The translations under genes and the position numbers were made by a program. The notes under the pieces are model-generated. The model was not told the DNA's origin. It did not search any database and saw only the letters and a program-made list of their open reading frames with translations. Source: Diplonema japonicum (Eukaryota > Euglenozoa > Diplonemea > Diplonemida > Diplonemidae). From it: 64,000 nucleotides of DNA. Below, one piece after another: positions 39,606-50,196 of the stretch (its first letter is position 1; each line of letters starts with the position of its first letter). The stretch lies in assembly GCA_964019335.1 (NCBI GenBank), contig OZ025716.1, positions 372,001 to 436,000 on the forward strand. Direction: 5' to 3'.

Positions 39606-40384
39606 GTGCTCGGGGGCACAAAGGTTTTGCAACTATAAAAAAAAAAATCATTTTTTTTTTTTTTTTTCGTTTTTGAAAAGATAAATGTAACAAAAATAAG
39701 AGAAGAAGAAACGAAAAGGAAACAAAGAAAGTGTATTTTAAAAAAAAAAGGGGAAATCCCCCAGTTCTCACCACAGTTTTTTTTCCTCCCCCCCCCCGGG
39801 CTCCCCTGATGACAGCTGCTACGACGGGAGAATGCTTCTTCCTCAAGCCAACACTGCGCTCCAATGTAAGGTTTTGGAGAGGTCTTCTGAAAATCTCCAA
39901 AAACCCAGATTATTTCGAAGGAAGAATATGCAAAATGGTGGGTGCATATCTGACCAGAACTACCAGATGGCCCAGAACTAGTCGGGCTCAGAGCAACGCA
40001 ATTTTGAAATTTCTCAACTTTTTTTTTTGGGGGGGAATTAAAGGGAATGAAAGCCCCCCCCCCCCTTCTTGCTGTCCCGCTGTTTTACTTTTTTATTTTT
40101 TGTATTTTTCCTCTAAAATATTGTTTTGGGACGTTACTTGTTATAACTTTTTTTTTTTTTGTAACTCCTCATATCTCTGAGGTGCTCCAAGCACTACTTG
40201 TTTCTTGATCCACAACGACAGAGATATGAGATTTAGAAAAAGTCTGATTTTCTTTTTCCCTGATGCCCTCTGTCTCTCAGGCGTCTTACACAGACTTCCT
40301 TTAACTCATATAAGGGGGGGGGGGGGGGGGGGGGGGGCGAATAATTCCATCCCAAATAATTCTTTTTTTCCCTTTCTTTCTTCT
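39506..40384. other. Spacer with long T and G runs
   Basis: T run at about 39571-39604 and a 24-nt G run at 40314-40337. The G run directly follows a copy of the ACTTCCTTTAACTCATATA motif (40293-40312). No gene recognised. Confidence 0.4.
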
Positions 40385-40860
40385 GCGTTGCCGGAAGGGC
40401 ACCCTGGTGTGTGGACCTGGACCCCTGCAGCAATGCATCAAAAGAGCTCCTTGCGAATCTTGCCCCCTGGACTATTGTGAGTTCGACTACGAAACAGGCA
40501 AAAGGGACATGACATGCGACTATGCAGCGCATTGTCAATCGTGGCATCGTAATATTCCATTCCTGAGCAAGGTCCCGGAGCTGTGCCTTAGCCCACTCTG
40601 CTTCTGTGTGACACCGGTGGCGGGATTGGTCGATAACTGCAACAAAGCGCCGTATCAACGTGGCACTGCCAACCATACACTTTGAAGGAGTCTGACCCTT
40701 TAGACAGTGCAGCACAGGTGTTAGCAGCGGCCTCTCAGACCCCCGCGACCTCCCAGCAACCACCTACCTGGGGGGGAACCTGGCAAGGACACGCGACCAA
40801 GAAGTGCTCTAAGCCCCGCTCCCTGGCAGGCCCAAATAAGTGTATTCCAAATTAAACACC
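40385..40860. other. GC-rich decayed coding-like patch
   Basis: Stands out from its AT-rich surroundings by normal base complexity. Protein-like pieces occur in several frames: on the plus strand a Cys-rich stretch, then a Gln/Pro/Ala-rich one ending at 40853; on the minus strand a 100-codon stretch containing HTEAEWAKAQLRDLAQEW. None is a complete gene. A degraded retroelement is the best guess, with direction uncertain. Confidence 0.25.
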
Positions 40861-40954
40861 ACCCCCTCCACTGCCCAAATTTATATATATTTCAAAAGAA
40901 AAAAAACTGGATGTGGATTCACCAGGCCCCTCAAAGCTTATCTTTCTTTACCGT

Positions 40955-41398
40955 GGCCGCGTGTCACATATTGCATGGCACCACTAAAGTCGAGACAACT
41001 TCGTCTGTGTTGTTCCTGTATTTTAAAAAGGAAAGGGGGGGGGTTTTTTTTTAAAAGGTTAATATAACATGGAAATATAAGAAGTACATCAGATTTGTAG
41101 CACTCTAGTGGAAGATCGTGTTACAGATGCTCATGGTGACGAACAAAAGCTGCAAGATTGCCGGGTGCACCTAGACAGTGCCCAAGACAGTGCTTGTACA
41201 GGGCGCCACCAACGCTGGCCTCCTATATCTCTTATTTCTTTTTTGTAATAAGCATAGTATCGGGGGGAGCTGATCACCGACAGGTTTATAAAATATCGGA
41301 TTATTAAAGTAAAGTGAACTTTATTTTATTTAAAAAATCAATAGTTATTTTTTTTTGGTAGGCGGGCCGTTGCTAACCACTTCGTTCCTATCATAGTA
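40955..41398. repeat. Dispersed repeat pair, copy 2
   Basis: Shares its two end blocks with 34986-35455. Its interior (about 41065-41240) contains a diverged copy of the repeat seen at 12185-12265: AATATAAGAAGTACATCAGA, then CAGTGCTTGTACAGGGCGCC, then CTCCTATATCTCTTAT. Repeats appear nested. Confidence 0.5.
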
Positions 41399-42258
41399 AT
41401 TTTTTTTTTTAAATACAAATGTGAGAACAAAAAGAAAAAGAAAATGAAAAACTAGAACCCGTCGTCCTTGTGCGTGCACAGAATTAATATTCTACCTTGT
41501 TGGTCTTTACATTGTCCCCCCCCCCCCCCCCCCCTTTGTTTTTTAGCGACAAGTTTAGCAAGAAGTACTGCTCGGTGTTTTGTAAGAGCAAAAAAAAAGG
41601 GGGATAGAAAAGAAGAAGAAAAAAAAAAAGAGTAGCGGTAGCATGCAGTATTTATCCCAGGATTTACTTCGTGTGCTCCAACGAAATGCTGGAAAAAAAA
41701 AAAAAGAAACAACATAGTTCTGTGTGCTGTTGGTGGTCGGGGATCCCTAAGATTCTATGTATAGAAATAAAAGTGCAAAAAAGAAAAAGGAAAATGTCGG
41801 ACTGCCCAAATGTCCACTTGGAGGAAAGAAGAAAAAAAAAAAAAAAAAAAAGAACCCGTGGAAATATAAAGAAGGAATCAGAAGGGGAGAGGGGACGAAA
41901 GAGGGATCATCCTCCATCCGAGGTGTCTGGTGTCTGTATTCTCAAGTGGCAGCTTCTTTACAACCTAAAAGGTATTCCAGGTTTTTTCGCAAATGTGGCA
42001 GGGCAAATATTTGAGGCTAACAAAAATGTCTCTCAAAGTTGAACCCACGCTCAAAGGAGGGGCCGCCAACTCTTTCCCCCTTTTTTTTTCTCTCCACAAC
42101 TCAAAAAAGGTATCATTGATGATACAACCGAACCGGAAAAAAAAGTTTTTTTTTAAAAGGTTTTCTCCTCCTCACCCCCCCTTTCTTTCCTTTAATCCTC
42201 TTTCATTTTTTTTTTGTACGCCCCATCATTTACCTTTTCAAACCACATTTTACGGAAG
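41399..42258. other. Spacer with poly(C) and purine tracts
   Basis: Includes a 19-nt C run at 41516-41534. No supported gene. Confidence 0.35.
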
Positions 42259-43315
42259 ATGGGTCTTCCGTGCTTCAAGCAAGAACTGGGAGGAGAAGTT
42301 TGAGCCCGATAGTGTGAAGAAGAGGAAGACGGTAAAAGTCACACCGGACGCACCAGAGGTCCCCCCCGTCCGTGTAGAGCTACCGCATGATGTGGGGGTT
42401 GAAGTGCCTGATGTGGATGTGGATGTGGATGTGCCAGCAGGCCTCTCGGTCTTGTTCCGTGTGTCAATTTACTTCAGTGTAGCGGTCTCTCTGCTGGACA
42501 TTGTTACGTCTGTCGCCCTTGCAGTGCGGTTCAGCTTTGCCTCCCTCGGCTCGTACCGGTCTGTGGCGTCAGCTGTGATCCTCGCCGTGAACCCACATGT
42601 GCTGACGGTTTATGAAGCGGTGAACGGGAAGGCGCGGTTGTCGCTGGTGGTCCTGAACCAGCTGCACCTGCGGTCTTCCTACTGCACGCTGCAGAGGTTG
42701 ATGCTCGGCAGGGAGAACCCACAGGAATCAAAGGCGGACCGGTTCCGCCTGCAATCCTTGCAAGTGAAAATGATCCTTTCCCTTGCTGTCGGCGTGACGC
42801 AAGCAGGAGGGGGCGGACGCTTTGTCGGTGGTGTCCCTGGCGTCGTCGGGGCTTGTGATAGCGGAGGCGATGGGGGAGTTCACGCTGCGGGAGGGTGCCT
42901 CGGCTGGTATGCGGTGTCTGCATATTGTGTTTTCGCTGCTGTACCAGACGCCCTTGATCGGGGCTTACAGCTATCTCGCTGCGGTGGCTGCAGGGGACAG
43001 CACTGGCTTGCTCTTGTGGTGGCATTTCCGTTAGCTGTCGTCGCCGTCAACTTCGCTGCTATCCGGCTCACGGCAGTATACTACCCCACCTTCACCTCTT
43101 CCCTGAAGCCCCTCACCCTCCTCTCGGATTCCCTCACTTATCTCATCGGCTTTGCGGACTTAAACCTTCCGCATCCCTCCCCCTCCTGAAAGGGGCTGTG
43201 GAGGCCTATGTCTATGCCTTCCTCGCCCGCCTCGGGGTTGGTCCACTGGCCACTCATCTTCTTCTCGCCTGCCACAGCGCGGCCACGCCTTTGTCGTTGC
43301 ACGATGCTTGAAGTA
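42259..43315 (+). pseudogene. Multi-frameshifted membrane-protein gene
   Basis: GC-rich protein-like sequence continues across this region but changes frame. One frame gives an acidic/valine-rich stretch (VPDVDVDVDVPAG) and hydrophobic segments such as LFRVSIYFSVAVSLLDIVTS. It then continues as QLHLRSSYCTLQRLMLG to about 42800. Another frame carries LSVVSLASSGLVIAEAMGEF and HIVFSLLYQTPLIGAYSYL (about 42815-43030). The first frame returns with VVAFPLAVVAVNFAAIRL. A third gives LLKGAVEAYVYAFLARLGVG to about 43312. At least three shifts occur, two near G or C runs. Either a decayed gene or a gene with assembly indels. The family was not recognised. ATG 42259 lies in yet another frame. Confidence 0.4.
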
Positions 43316-43756
43316 GGCCTCGGGTGTGCAAGACAGGGCACGCGGGGCTGAGTTACTGGGTCGGTTTTCTCACCTCTCCTTTGTAGGGTTGTTGTCCGAA
43401 TCCTTAGAGGCTTGGTGCCTGCATCCGACACCCATTGTCATTGTGTGATTAATTCACCAGTTGGATTCTCTGACAGCCATTTCCCTATTCTTACATCTCT
43501 TCTTTAGTATCTGTGTCTTCTCGAATGTCTGAGAACACTCCAATGTGTCGTTTGACGACAAACACCCCCCACCCCATGTACTTTATGTTGCACTTGGAGC
43601 CGACTGTGGTGGTCGTACTGAGCGTTTGGCAAGCAATTGCACAAACAGTCTGATGATTTTCTTTATATGGTCGCAGGGTGGCTGTGAACATGCTGGCCGC
43701 ACCTGAGCAGCATCGAGAGCTTGCGGGACAAAAGACCATACAGCGAGCGCTAATAC
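43316..43756. other. Spacer before the carboxylesterase gene
   Basis: No gene recognised. The esterase frame stays open upstream to 43678, but the added residues look untranslated. Confidence 0.4.
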
Positions 43757-43809
43757 TTTATTTAACTCTTATTAACTCGTTTTATTTTCCCGCACCGCAA
43801 CTTCTGAAG
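43757..43809 (+). promoter_or_regulatory. Candidate spliced-leader acceptor, carboxylesterase
   Basis: A T-rich tract ending CTTCTGAAG (AG at 43808-43809), 21 nt before ATG 43831. Confidence 0.4.
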
Positions 43810-43830
43810 TCACACAAAAAAGCAAGAAAC

Positions 43831-45489
43831 ATGTTATACATGCTGGTAATAGCTTTGGGCCTTGCGAGTGCTGCGAGCCAGTCTGTGACGATCCCAGTGG
43901 AAGGGGGGTCTGTGAAAGGATACACAACACTGGCCCCGCACCAGGCAAGTGTGAAGTACTTGGGAATCCCCTACGCAGAGCCCCCTATCGGGGAGAAGAG
44001 GTGGAGGAGCCCCGTACTAAACACTAAGATGGGCGACGTTGACGCAAAAGAGCTGAACGTTGGGTGCCCACAGCTCTGCCAGCTGCCGCCGATGATCTGC
44101 CCACCGAAGACCAGCGAGGACTGTCTCTTCCTCAACGTGTTCACGCCTCTGAACGCCAAGAAGGGCGACGACCTCCCTATCTTATTCTTCATCCACGGTG
44201 GCAACTTCTTCCAGGGCTACGGCGGGGGCGTCCTCTATGACGGCTCGTACTACGCAAACAGCAGTAATGTCATCGTCGTCAGCGTCAACTACCGACTGGG
44301 CGCACTCGGTTTCCTCAGCGGCTTCGCTTTCGAAGGCAACTACGGCATCGAGGACCAGCAGGTCGCCCTCAAGTGGGTGTGGAAGAACATCGAGAACTTC
44401 GGTGGCGACCCGAACAAAATCACTCTATGGGGACAGTCCGCAGGAGCCATGAGCGTAGCCATCCATATGACCAGTTCTGTTTCAGAGCCGCTTTTTAAAC
44501 AAGGCATCATGATGAGCGAGCCCTTTGCGCTACCCTTCAGGCCTGAGCTGTCTGCAGAGTCTCAGGCACACGCCCTTGCCAAGACACTGAACTGCTCCGA
44601 TTTCGGAGCGCAATGCATGAGGGACAAGACCACCGCAGAAGTTCTTGCTGCTGACCTTAAGGTGGCCACCGATCTGTGGACGGACCTTGACAGCGTGTTG
44701 CACGCCTTCACCCCGTGGGCACCCACCATCAACGGGACGCATCTAGTGGACCCTACGAACGCATTCTACTGGGGCAACGCGCAGGACAAGCCTGTCATTG
44801 TCGGAAACGTCGGCAACGAGGGCAGGATCTTCATCTGGCAAGCTACCCGTAACGCAACGACGGGGCAGGACAAGCCCCTCACGCCTGTGCAGCTAGACGC
44901 GTTGGAACTTGCGGTGTTTGAGGAGAAGTTCGAGGTTGTACACGGCAGATACCCACCGAACAGCACCACGGACAACAAGGAGAGGTGCACGACGCTTGCC
45001 ACGGAGTTCATCTTTGTATGCGCCAACAGGAAGATCATCGAGAACACCATCACAAGGCCTGCCAACGGCCGGAAGACACCGCTTTACTACTACCTTGTTG
45101 ACCGGCCCATGTCCTTTGCGAAGAACGTATGGACGACCGACCCTGAGTGCGACGACTTCACATGCCATGGTGGCGACCTGCCCTTTGCCTTTGCGCAGAT
45201 GTACAACCCAGGGCTCAAGGCGTACGATGTGGCCTTCGATGACGGCGAGATCCTCATGTCAAAGCAGTATGCCGAGCTCTTCAGCTCATTTGTCCACGGC
45301 AAAGCACCTAAGACCAAAGAGGGCCTGGCGTGGGACCCGTATGTTCCTGCGCAACAGAACATAATGCATTTCAAATGCAACTCAACTGCCACCCACACCA
45401 CCATGGCTAACAACGTTATCGCTCCCCGATACGACTGCGACTGGTGGGACACAGCAGTTGACATGTACAACCACAACGGACCCAATTAG
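43831..45489 (+). CDS. Secreted type-B carboxylesterase
   Basis: 552 residues. A serine hydrolase of the carboxylesterase/cholinesterase (alpha/beta-hydrolase) family, expected to cleave carboxylic esters outside the cell or in the secretory path. Residues 1-17 (MLYMLVIALGLASAASQ) look like a signal peptide, which is why ATG 43831 is preferred over earlier in-frame codons. Family motifs appear in order: YLGIPYAEPPIG (43-54), EDCLFLNVFTP (96-106), oxyanion-hole HGG (122-124) and nucleophile elbow GQSAGA with Ser203 (GESAG in most relatives). The acid is probably Glu330 in VGNEGRIF, and His446 lies in CHGGDLPFAF. Cysteine pairs match the usual disulfides. No membrane anchor is seen. No introns. 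Confidence 0.9.
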   Translation: MLYMLVIALGLASAASQSVTIPVEGGSVKGYTTLAPHQASVKYLGIPYAEPPIGEKRWRSPVLNTKMGDVDAKELNVGCPQLCQLPPMICPPKTSEDCLFLNVFTPLNAKKGDDLPILFFIHGGNFFQGYGGGVLYDGSYYANSSNVIVVSVNYRLGALGFLSGFAFEGNYGIEDQQVALKWVWKNIENFGGDPNKITLWGQSAGAMSVAIHMTSSVSEPLFKQGIMMSEPFALPFRPELSAESQAHALAKTLNCSDFGAQCMRDKTTAEVLAADLKVATDLWTDLDSVLHAFTPWAPTINGTHLVDPTNAFYWGNAQDKPVIVGNVGNEGRIFIWQATRNATTGQDKPLTPVQLDALELAVFEEKFEVVHGRYPPNSTTDNKERCTTLATEFIFVCANRKIIENTITRPANGRKTPLYYYLVDRPMSFAKNVWTTDPECDDFTCHGGDLPFAFAQMYNPGLKAYDVAFDDGEILMSKQYAELFSSFVHGKAPKTKEGLAWDPYVPAQQNIMHFKCNSTATHTTMANNVIAPRYDCDWWDTAVDMYNHNGPN

Positions 45490-45699
45490 ACGTAAGTCTT
45501 TCGAAGGAGCGTCACTCATTATTGTATGGTTTTACTTAACTCCGCCTGTCTCGGATGTGCTGGGTGGGATATTCTCTTCGCTGTGTGTTTCTATTTTTGT
45601 GTGGTGTGTTCGTGTCTCATCTCTTTGGTGCCGGTTTATTTTCCTTTCTTGAGCTTGCCACACTTACTTATTTAGGGTCATGGCTTTCCTTGTCCCTTT

Positions 45700-45756
45700 T
45701 TTGCAAACGTAGTCTCTTCTTTAAGACCTTCTCTTATTTTACGTACTTACTCACAG
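45700..45756 (+). promoter_or_regulatory. Candidate spliced-leader acceptor, Cys-rich gene 1
   Basis: CTCTTCTTTAAGACCTTCTC then TTACTCACAG (AG at 45755-45756), 9 nt before ATG 45766. Confidence 0.5.
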
Positions 45757-45765
45757 GCTTGAGAG

Positions 45766-48700
45766 ATGCGACGGGTATGTCTTGCTGTGCTGCTGTGCAG
45801 TGTTGTGGCGGGCAGCGAGGCGGCGTGCTTGTGGCAGCCAACGCTGAAGGGCCTACTTGCGGGAACAACGAGCAGCTGGTGCACATCACTGTGCGAAGGT
45901 GATGCGACGGTGAGCGCTTGTTCTCTTACTTCCTCCGCTTTGTGCCAGTGCGACACCACTGTACTCAGCGACGCCACGGTGTGCGATGCACGCAGGGAGT
46001 GCGACTCTTCGGGCTTCAACTGCACTTCCTCTGCCTGCATGGCTATCTGCAGTGGAATGAGGTCATGTCAAAAGGGTTTATTCGATTGCAGGTCAAGCGC
46101 AGCTTCTGGTACTTGCACATTAGTTTGTTCAGGTTATCAAGCTTGCACTTCCCTTACTTCCATTCCGCAGGATCAAATCCAGGAGCCGGACACTGGTGTG
46201 GGAAAAAAGACGGGTGAAATAGAGGCTCTGGTCTCGATCCTCCCGATCGCCAGCGCATGCAGCACGCAGATACAGTCCGCTTCCTTCAGCCCTTCAACAC
46301 ATTGTGGGGCTGACACTCGTGAATGCGACATCAGGTGCGAGGGGACCGAGTCCTGTCAAGCGCTACACATGCAGTGCGATGCGAAGGACTCATGTGAATT
46401 CTCCTGCACCGACATCAGGAGCTGTAAGAACTCTGAGTACAAATGCACAGGGAAAGGCTGCAAGGCGACATGCAGTGGAACAGAGGCATGCGCGGGGAGC
46501 GTGATGAACTGGAAGGACGGGGACAACATGGCGAAGCTGGACTGCATGGGAACGCACTCGTGCATGGACGCAACGATTGAATGCCCTACCTCTGGGTGTG
46601 TGGTTCGGTGTGGCGGGTTCGAATCTTGCAAGGGGCTGACACTGAAGTGTCCCTCGAACCTTGCCTCTGGGAAGAAGTGTGAGATCCAGTGTAGTGGTGA
46701 CTGGGCGTGCACTGGTGTTGACAATGCGCACATGTGTGGCGAGGTATCTGCTGTTTGCAGTGGCTATAACGCATGTGGACAAGAACTTCGCTCCAAAGCG
46801 ATTGCCACCGAAGACAGCTGCACATGGGGTGTTACGTCCATGGGCACAAACAAGGGCCACGACGATTTCTCTTGCGGCGTCGTATGTGGCAGCAGAAGCT
46901 CTCTGACCACTGTCGGGTGCAAAGTCGTCACCAGCAACCAGCACTTTGCAGTTGCGATGTCACAATGCAGCAACTGGGGGAGGAAGCCTGAGTTCTTGCA
47001 TTTACAACTTAGCAATGATTGCAAGGTTATGTGCTCTCAAAGTACCGGGGGCGCATGCTCCGCTTACTGCCAGTGTGTCGATGCTTTGTGCGAGTGCAGT
47101 GGTCCAGCACCGGACACCCCTGAGGCCGGGGGGAAACCTGAGTGCGAAGGGCACTGGGAGTCTTCCTCAAGGTACGTAAACGACGAGCACTGCGAGTCGA
47201 CGTGCGCTACGCACGGAAATAGTTCGATATGTAACGATTTGTGCTACTGCAGCATAACCAGCTCAAAAGACTGCCCTGCTGACGAGGTGACTTGTTCCAC
47301 CACCTGCTCGGATCTAGCATGCCAGAACACACCCTATACTTGTGGTGTATCTGAATGCAGTTTCATGTGTACTTCTCCAGAGAGCTGCACAGGTGCCATG
47401 TATACCTGCACTGGGGACAAGTGTAGTGCGCAATGCAATTCCTATCGCTCTTGCTCGGGAGTGGGCCTCAGACTCGAGGGATCGAAGCAGCGCTCTGGTA
47501 TTGACTGTTCGTCCGTGCAGTCGTGCCTGAACGCCGACATTAAGTGTCCGAACACGGGGTGCGTGGTGACGTGCAATGGATTCGAATCCTGCAAAGGACT
47601 CACCCTGAAGTGCCCCTCGGACATCAAGCAAGGCAGCAAGTGTGAGATCCAGTGCAGCGGCGACTCGTCGTGTCTCGGTGTCTTCTCTTCCAGTCTTAGC
47701 GGCTCTGTGTCTGTGGTCTGTGGAGGATACGGCGCATGTAATTCCAATCTGCTACAGCATTTAGGGCACAAGCAGCTGCCCACTTGCAAGGAGTACGAAA
47801 GCACGAACTCCATGGTCACTGCTAAGCTTTGCGACGAAGTATGCCACTCTGATGCGCAAGCCGACCTGTGCCAGAAGTCCTGCAGCTGCAAAGTGTACAG
47901 CAGTATTCCTTCTGTGCCCCCCGCGGTCGGTACGTGCACCACGTGGACCATGTCACCTGAGGGAAGCAAGCTCGGCATAACCGACGAGTACTGCAAAAGC
48001 GTGTGTCGTTACAAGCCTGACTCCGATTTGTGCATCGGAACTGGAGGTGCGCAGCTATGCGCGTGCGGTGATCAGGTGCCGCCAGTTGTTTGCTACAAGT
48101 GGCTCCCCAAAACTGGGGGCTCTGTCACGGAGCAGGACTGCATCGATGGTTGTTCTGAGCCTCCGAGCAATCTATGCAAGAGCGTTTGCGAGAAGAAACA
48201 GGTTGAATGCCCTAGTACCGCAGCACCTGTTGTGCCTACTCTGCCGCCTGTGATAACTGCAGTGCCTGGGAGCTGTTCCTCTTGGATTCCCATTTTGCAA
48301 GCGAGCACCATCAATTGTAATGCAGTATGCAACAGCCCTGTGACAGATGTTGTGTGCAGGCCTGGTCAAGGTGTCGAGCAACAGTGCGCGTGCGTCTCAT
48401 CGACCATCGCACCGACGGATGCACCGGCCACACTGGCACCGCTGACAAGCTGCAAGCATTGGGAGGCAATACCAGGGTCAAACGCCGACTGCTTCACCAT
48501 CTGTAACAATGCGACGACAGAGAGCCTGTGCAGAGATAGCAGCACGTTGGTGACGCTGTGCACATGCGACACGTGCCAAGCATGGATCCCGAAGTCTGGT
48601 GTGTCGCAGGCAGTGTGCAACGCGAGGTGCGTGGAGGGCTTCGACTACAAGCTATGCCACGACGCGTGCACATGCTCGGGGACACCCAGCACACCAGTGC

Positions 48701-49439
48701 CGACATCAGAGGCAACGTTAGCACCACTGCCGCCAGGTGTGAGTGTGTATTTATCGCAGGTGTTGAGAATGGGGCTGCGCCGTGTACTGGGGAGGTTTAA
48801 TACGCAGGAGTTCGAAGCAGCAGCGCTGCAGTTTCTGAGCGAGTACGTGACTGGATTGAGCGTGAAGTGGGTGTGCCCGTCTCAAGGCTGCAACAACTGC
48901 CCAACTACGGCGGTGCAAAAGGTGCGCCATGGGTGTATCAATGCAGGCACTGCAGCGAACGGACGGGGGCTTCGCACCCTGGCAGACGCAACAGACAGCG
49001 TAGTTGTGGAGGCTGTGCTGACGTATAAAACAGGCATCAGCCAATCGGTGTACGAATCGCTGTTGCAGACTGCGCTGGCAGATGAGGTGGCTCGTGGACA
49101 ACAGGGGCAGTCCTCCACGCAGCTTGGCCCTTATGGTGTGGTGTCATATGCCCTCACCGATGCAGAGGTAGTAGGAAGCGAGCCTGCTAGCACACCAATT
49201 CCCACAACACGGCCCCCACCTAGCTCTTCTGATGACTTCGATCAATGGAAGATTGCAGTCATCGCCATGGGCGGAGTGGCCTTCTGCCTGCTCATCTTCG
49301 CCTGCATCGTGGCGGCACGATATTCTCGTTCTCGCAGCCCACCCCTCGAAGAGGTATGGTTTTGTTATTTGAGCAGAACACATGAACAACACAGGAACCG
49401 CCCACCTCCAAGCAAACAGAGAACCCCCTGAAATTGTAG
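45766..49439 (+). CDS. Cysteine-rich type I membrane protein 1
   Basis: About 1210 residues after removing the intron at 49354-49394. Signal peptide at 1-20 (MRRVCLAVLLCSVVAGSEAA). A long ectodomain is built from short cysteine modules of the form CxGxxSC-x6-C-x4-C-x3-C, for example CGGFESCKGLTLKC. It also has blocks of W-x(n)-C pairs (CxxW near the module start and a CxC end). Thr/Pro linkers (APTDAPATLAPLT) separate the later modules. A juxtamembrane domain without repeats (about 990-1140, with WVCPSQGCNNCP) is shared with the neighbour. One TM segment lies at about 1163-1185, followed by a short basic tail. It looks like a surface adhesion or receptor-like protein, but no ligand can be named. 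A 393-nt stretch (46371-46763) is identical to part of the next gene. Confidence 0.78.
49354..49394 (+). other. 41-nt cis-intron, Cys-rich gene 1
   Basis: Starts GTATGG and ends CACAG, in phase 0 between codons for LEE and EPPTSKQTENPLKL. Without splicing the frame also ends soon, so the intron is inferred. The neighbouring paralogue has one at the same place in its cytoplasmic tail. Confidence 0.6.
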
Positions 49440-50196
49440 TATTTTCTTTTCTTCCTCTGGCTGTATCCGTTTTGTATGTGTTCATCCCCTCTTTCTTCCA
49501 TGTTTCCCTGTTTTCATCCAGTATAAGTTTTTTGTTTTTTCCTTTTTTTACCAAGCAGCACGAATAGAGCAAGAATAGGAAGATTCATTTCTTTCGTACA
49601 AGCAATCACTGCTTCAGTTAAGTCCCATAGATTCGTTTAAAGCACCTTTGAAAAATTCCTCAGTTTTCTTTTTGTACGATTTGACCGAGCGTTTGACAAA
49701 GGTGTACGGACGCATATTATGATTCTACCTTTGGGACAAGATCGAGGGGAGCGATGGCTATGTTTTGGGCTTAAAGACCTTACAACCAGTTTTTTCCTCT
49801 TTTTACAAATCGTATGAAACCTTTGGCTTTCTGTTTTTTTTTTCTTCTTCTTTCCCCTCTACCCCCCTTCTTCTTTTTTCAAACAAAGATGAGCAAAGGG
49901 GTGTATATGAAATGGTGAAAGAAAGAGGTCCAGACCCTTTGGTCTGTGTCGAGATACTGTATAGGTGCACCTGGTCGCTCCAGTTAGAATAGCTGCGCCC
50001 GATTTCTGGTTGGACCCTTCGTTTATGCATTGAGGGGTTTCTTCGTGCTATTCTTTTTGATCGTCAAACCCCCTTACCCCCCCCCCCCCTTTGTCTTTTT
50101 TAGGGGTTTTGTCCCAGCTGTGTTACTTTTTTTTAAGAGTTACTTTTTCGAAGAGTATTTGCGCATTTTAATAATTTCTAAAAGAACAACACAACG
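49440..50196. other. Spacer between the two Cys-rich genes
   Basis: T- and C-rich runs, no gene. A weak acceptor (TTTCTAAAAG) ends at 50184, 12 nt before ATG 50197. Confidence 0.35.

Noticed and set aside
40233-40763. A 176-codon minus-strand frame considered as a retroelement protein
   Set aside because: Protein-like pieces occur in several frames on both strands and no family motif could be confirmed. Kept only as an unresolved decayed patch.
43678-43830. 51 extra in-frame codons before the carboxylesterase signal peptide
   Set aside because: They would bury the signal peptide and precede the likely acceptor at 43809.
46610-46625. GGGTTCGAATC, similar to a tRNA B box
   Set aside because: It lies inside the codons for CGGFESC in the Cys-rich genes and no cloverleaf can be drawn around it.
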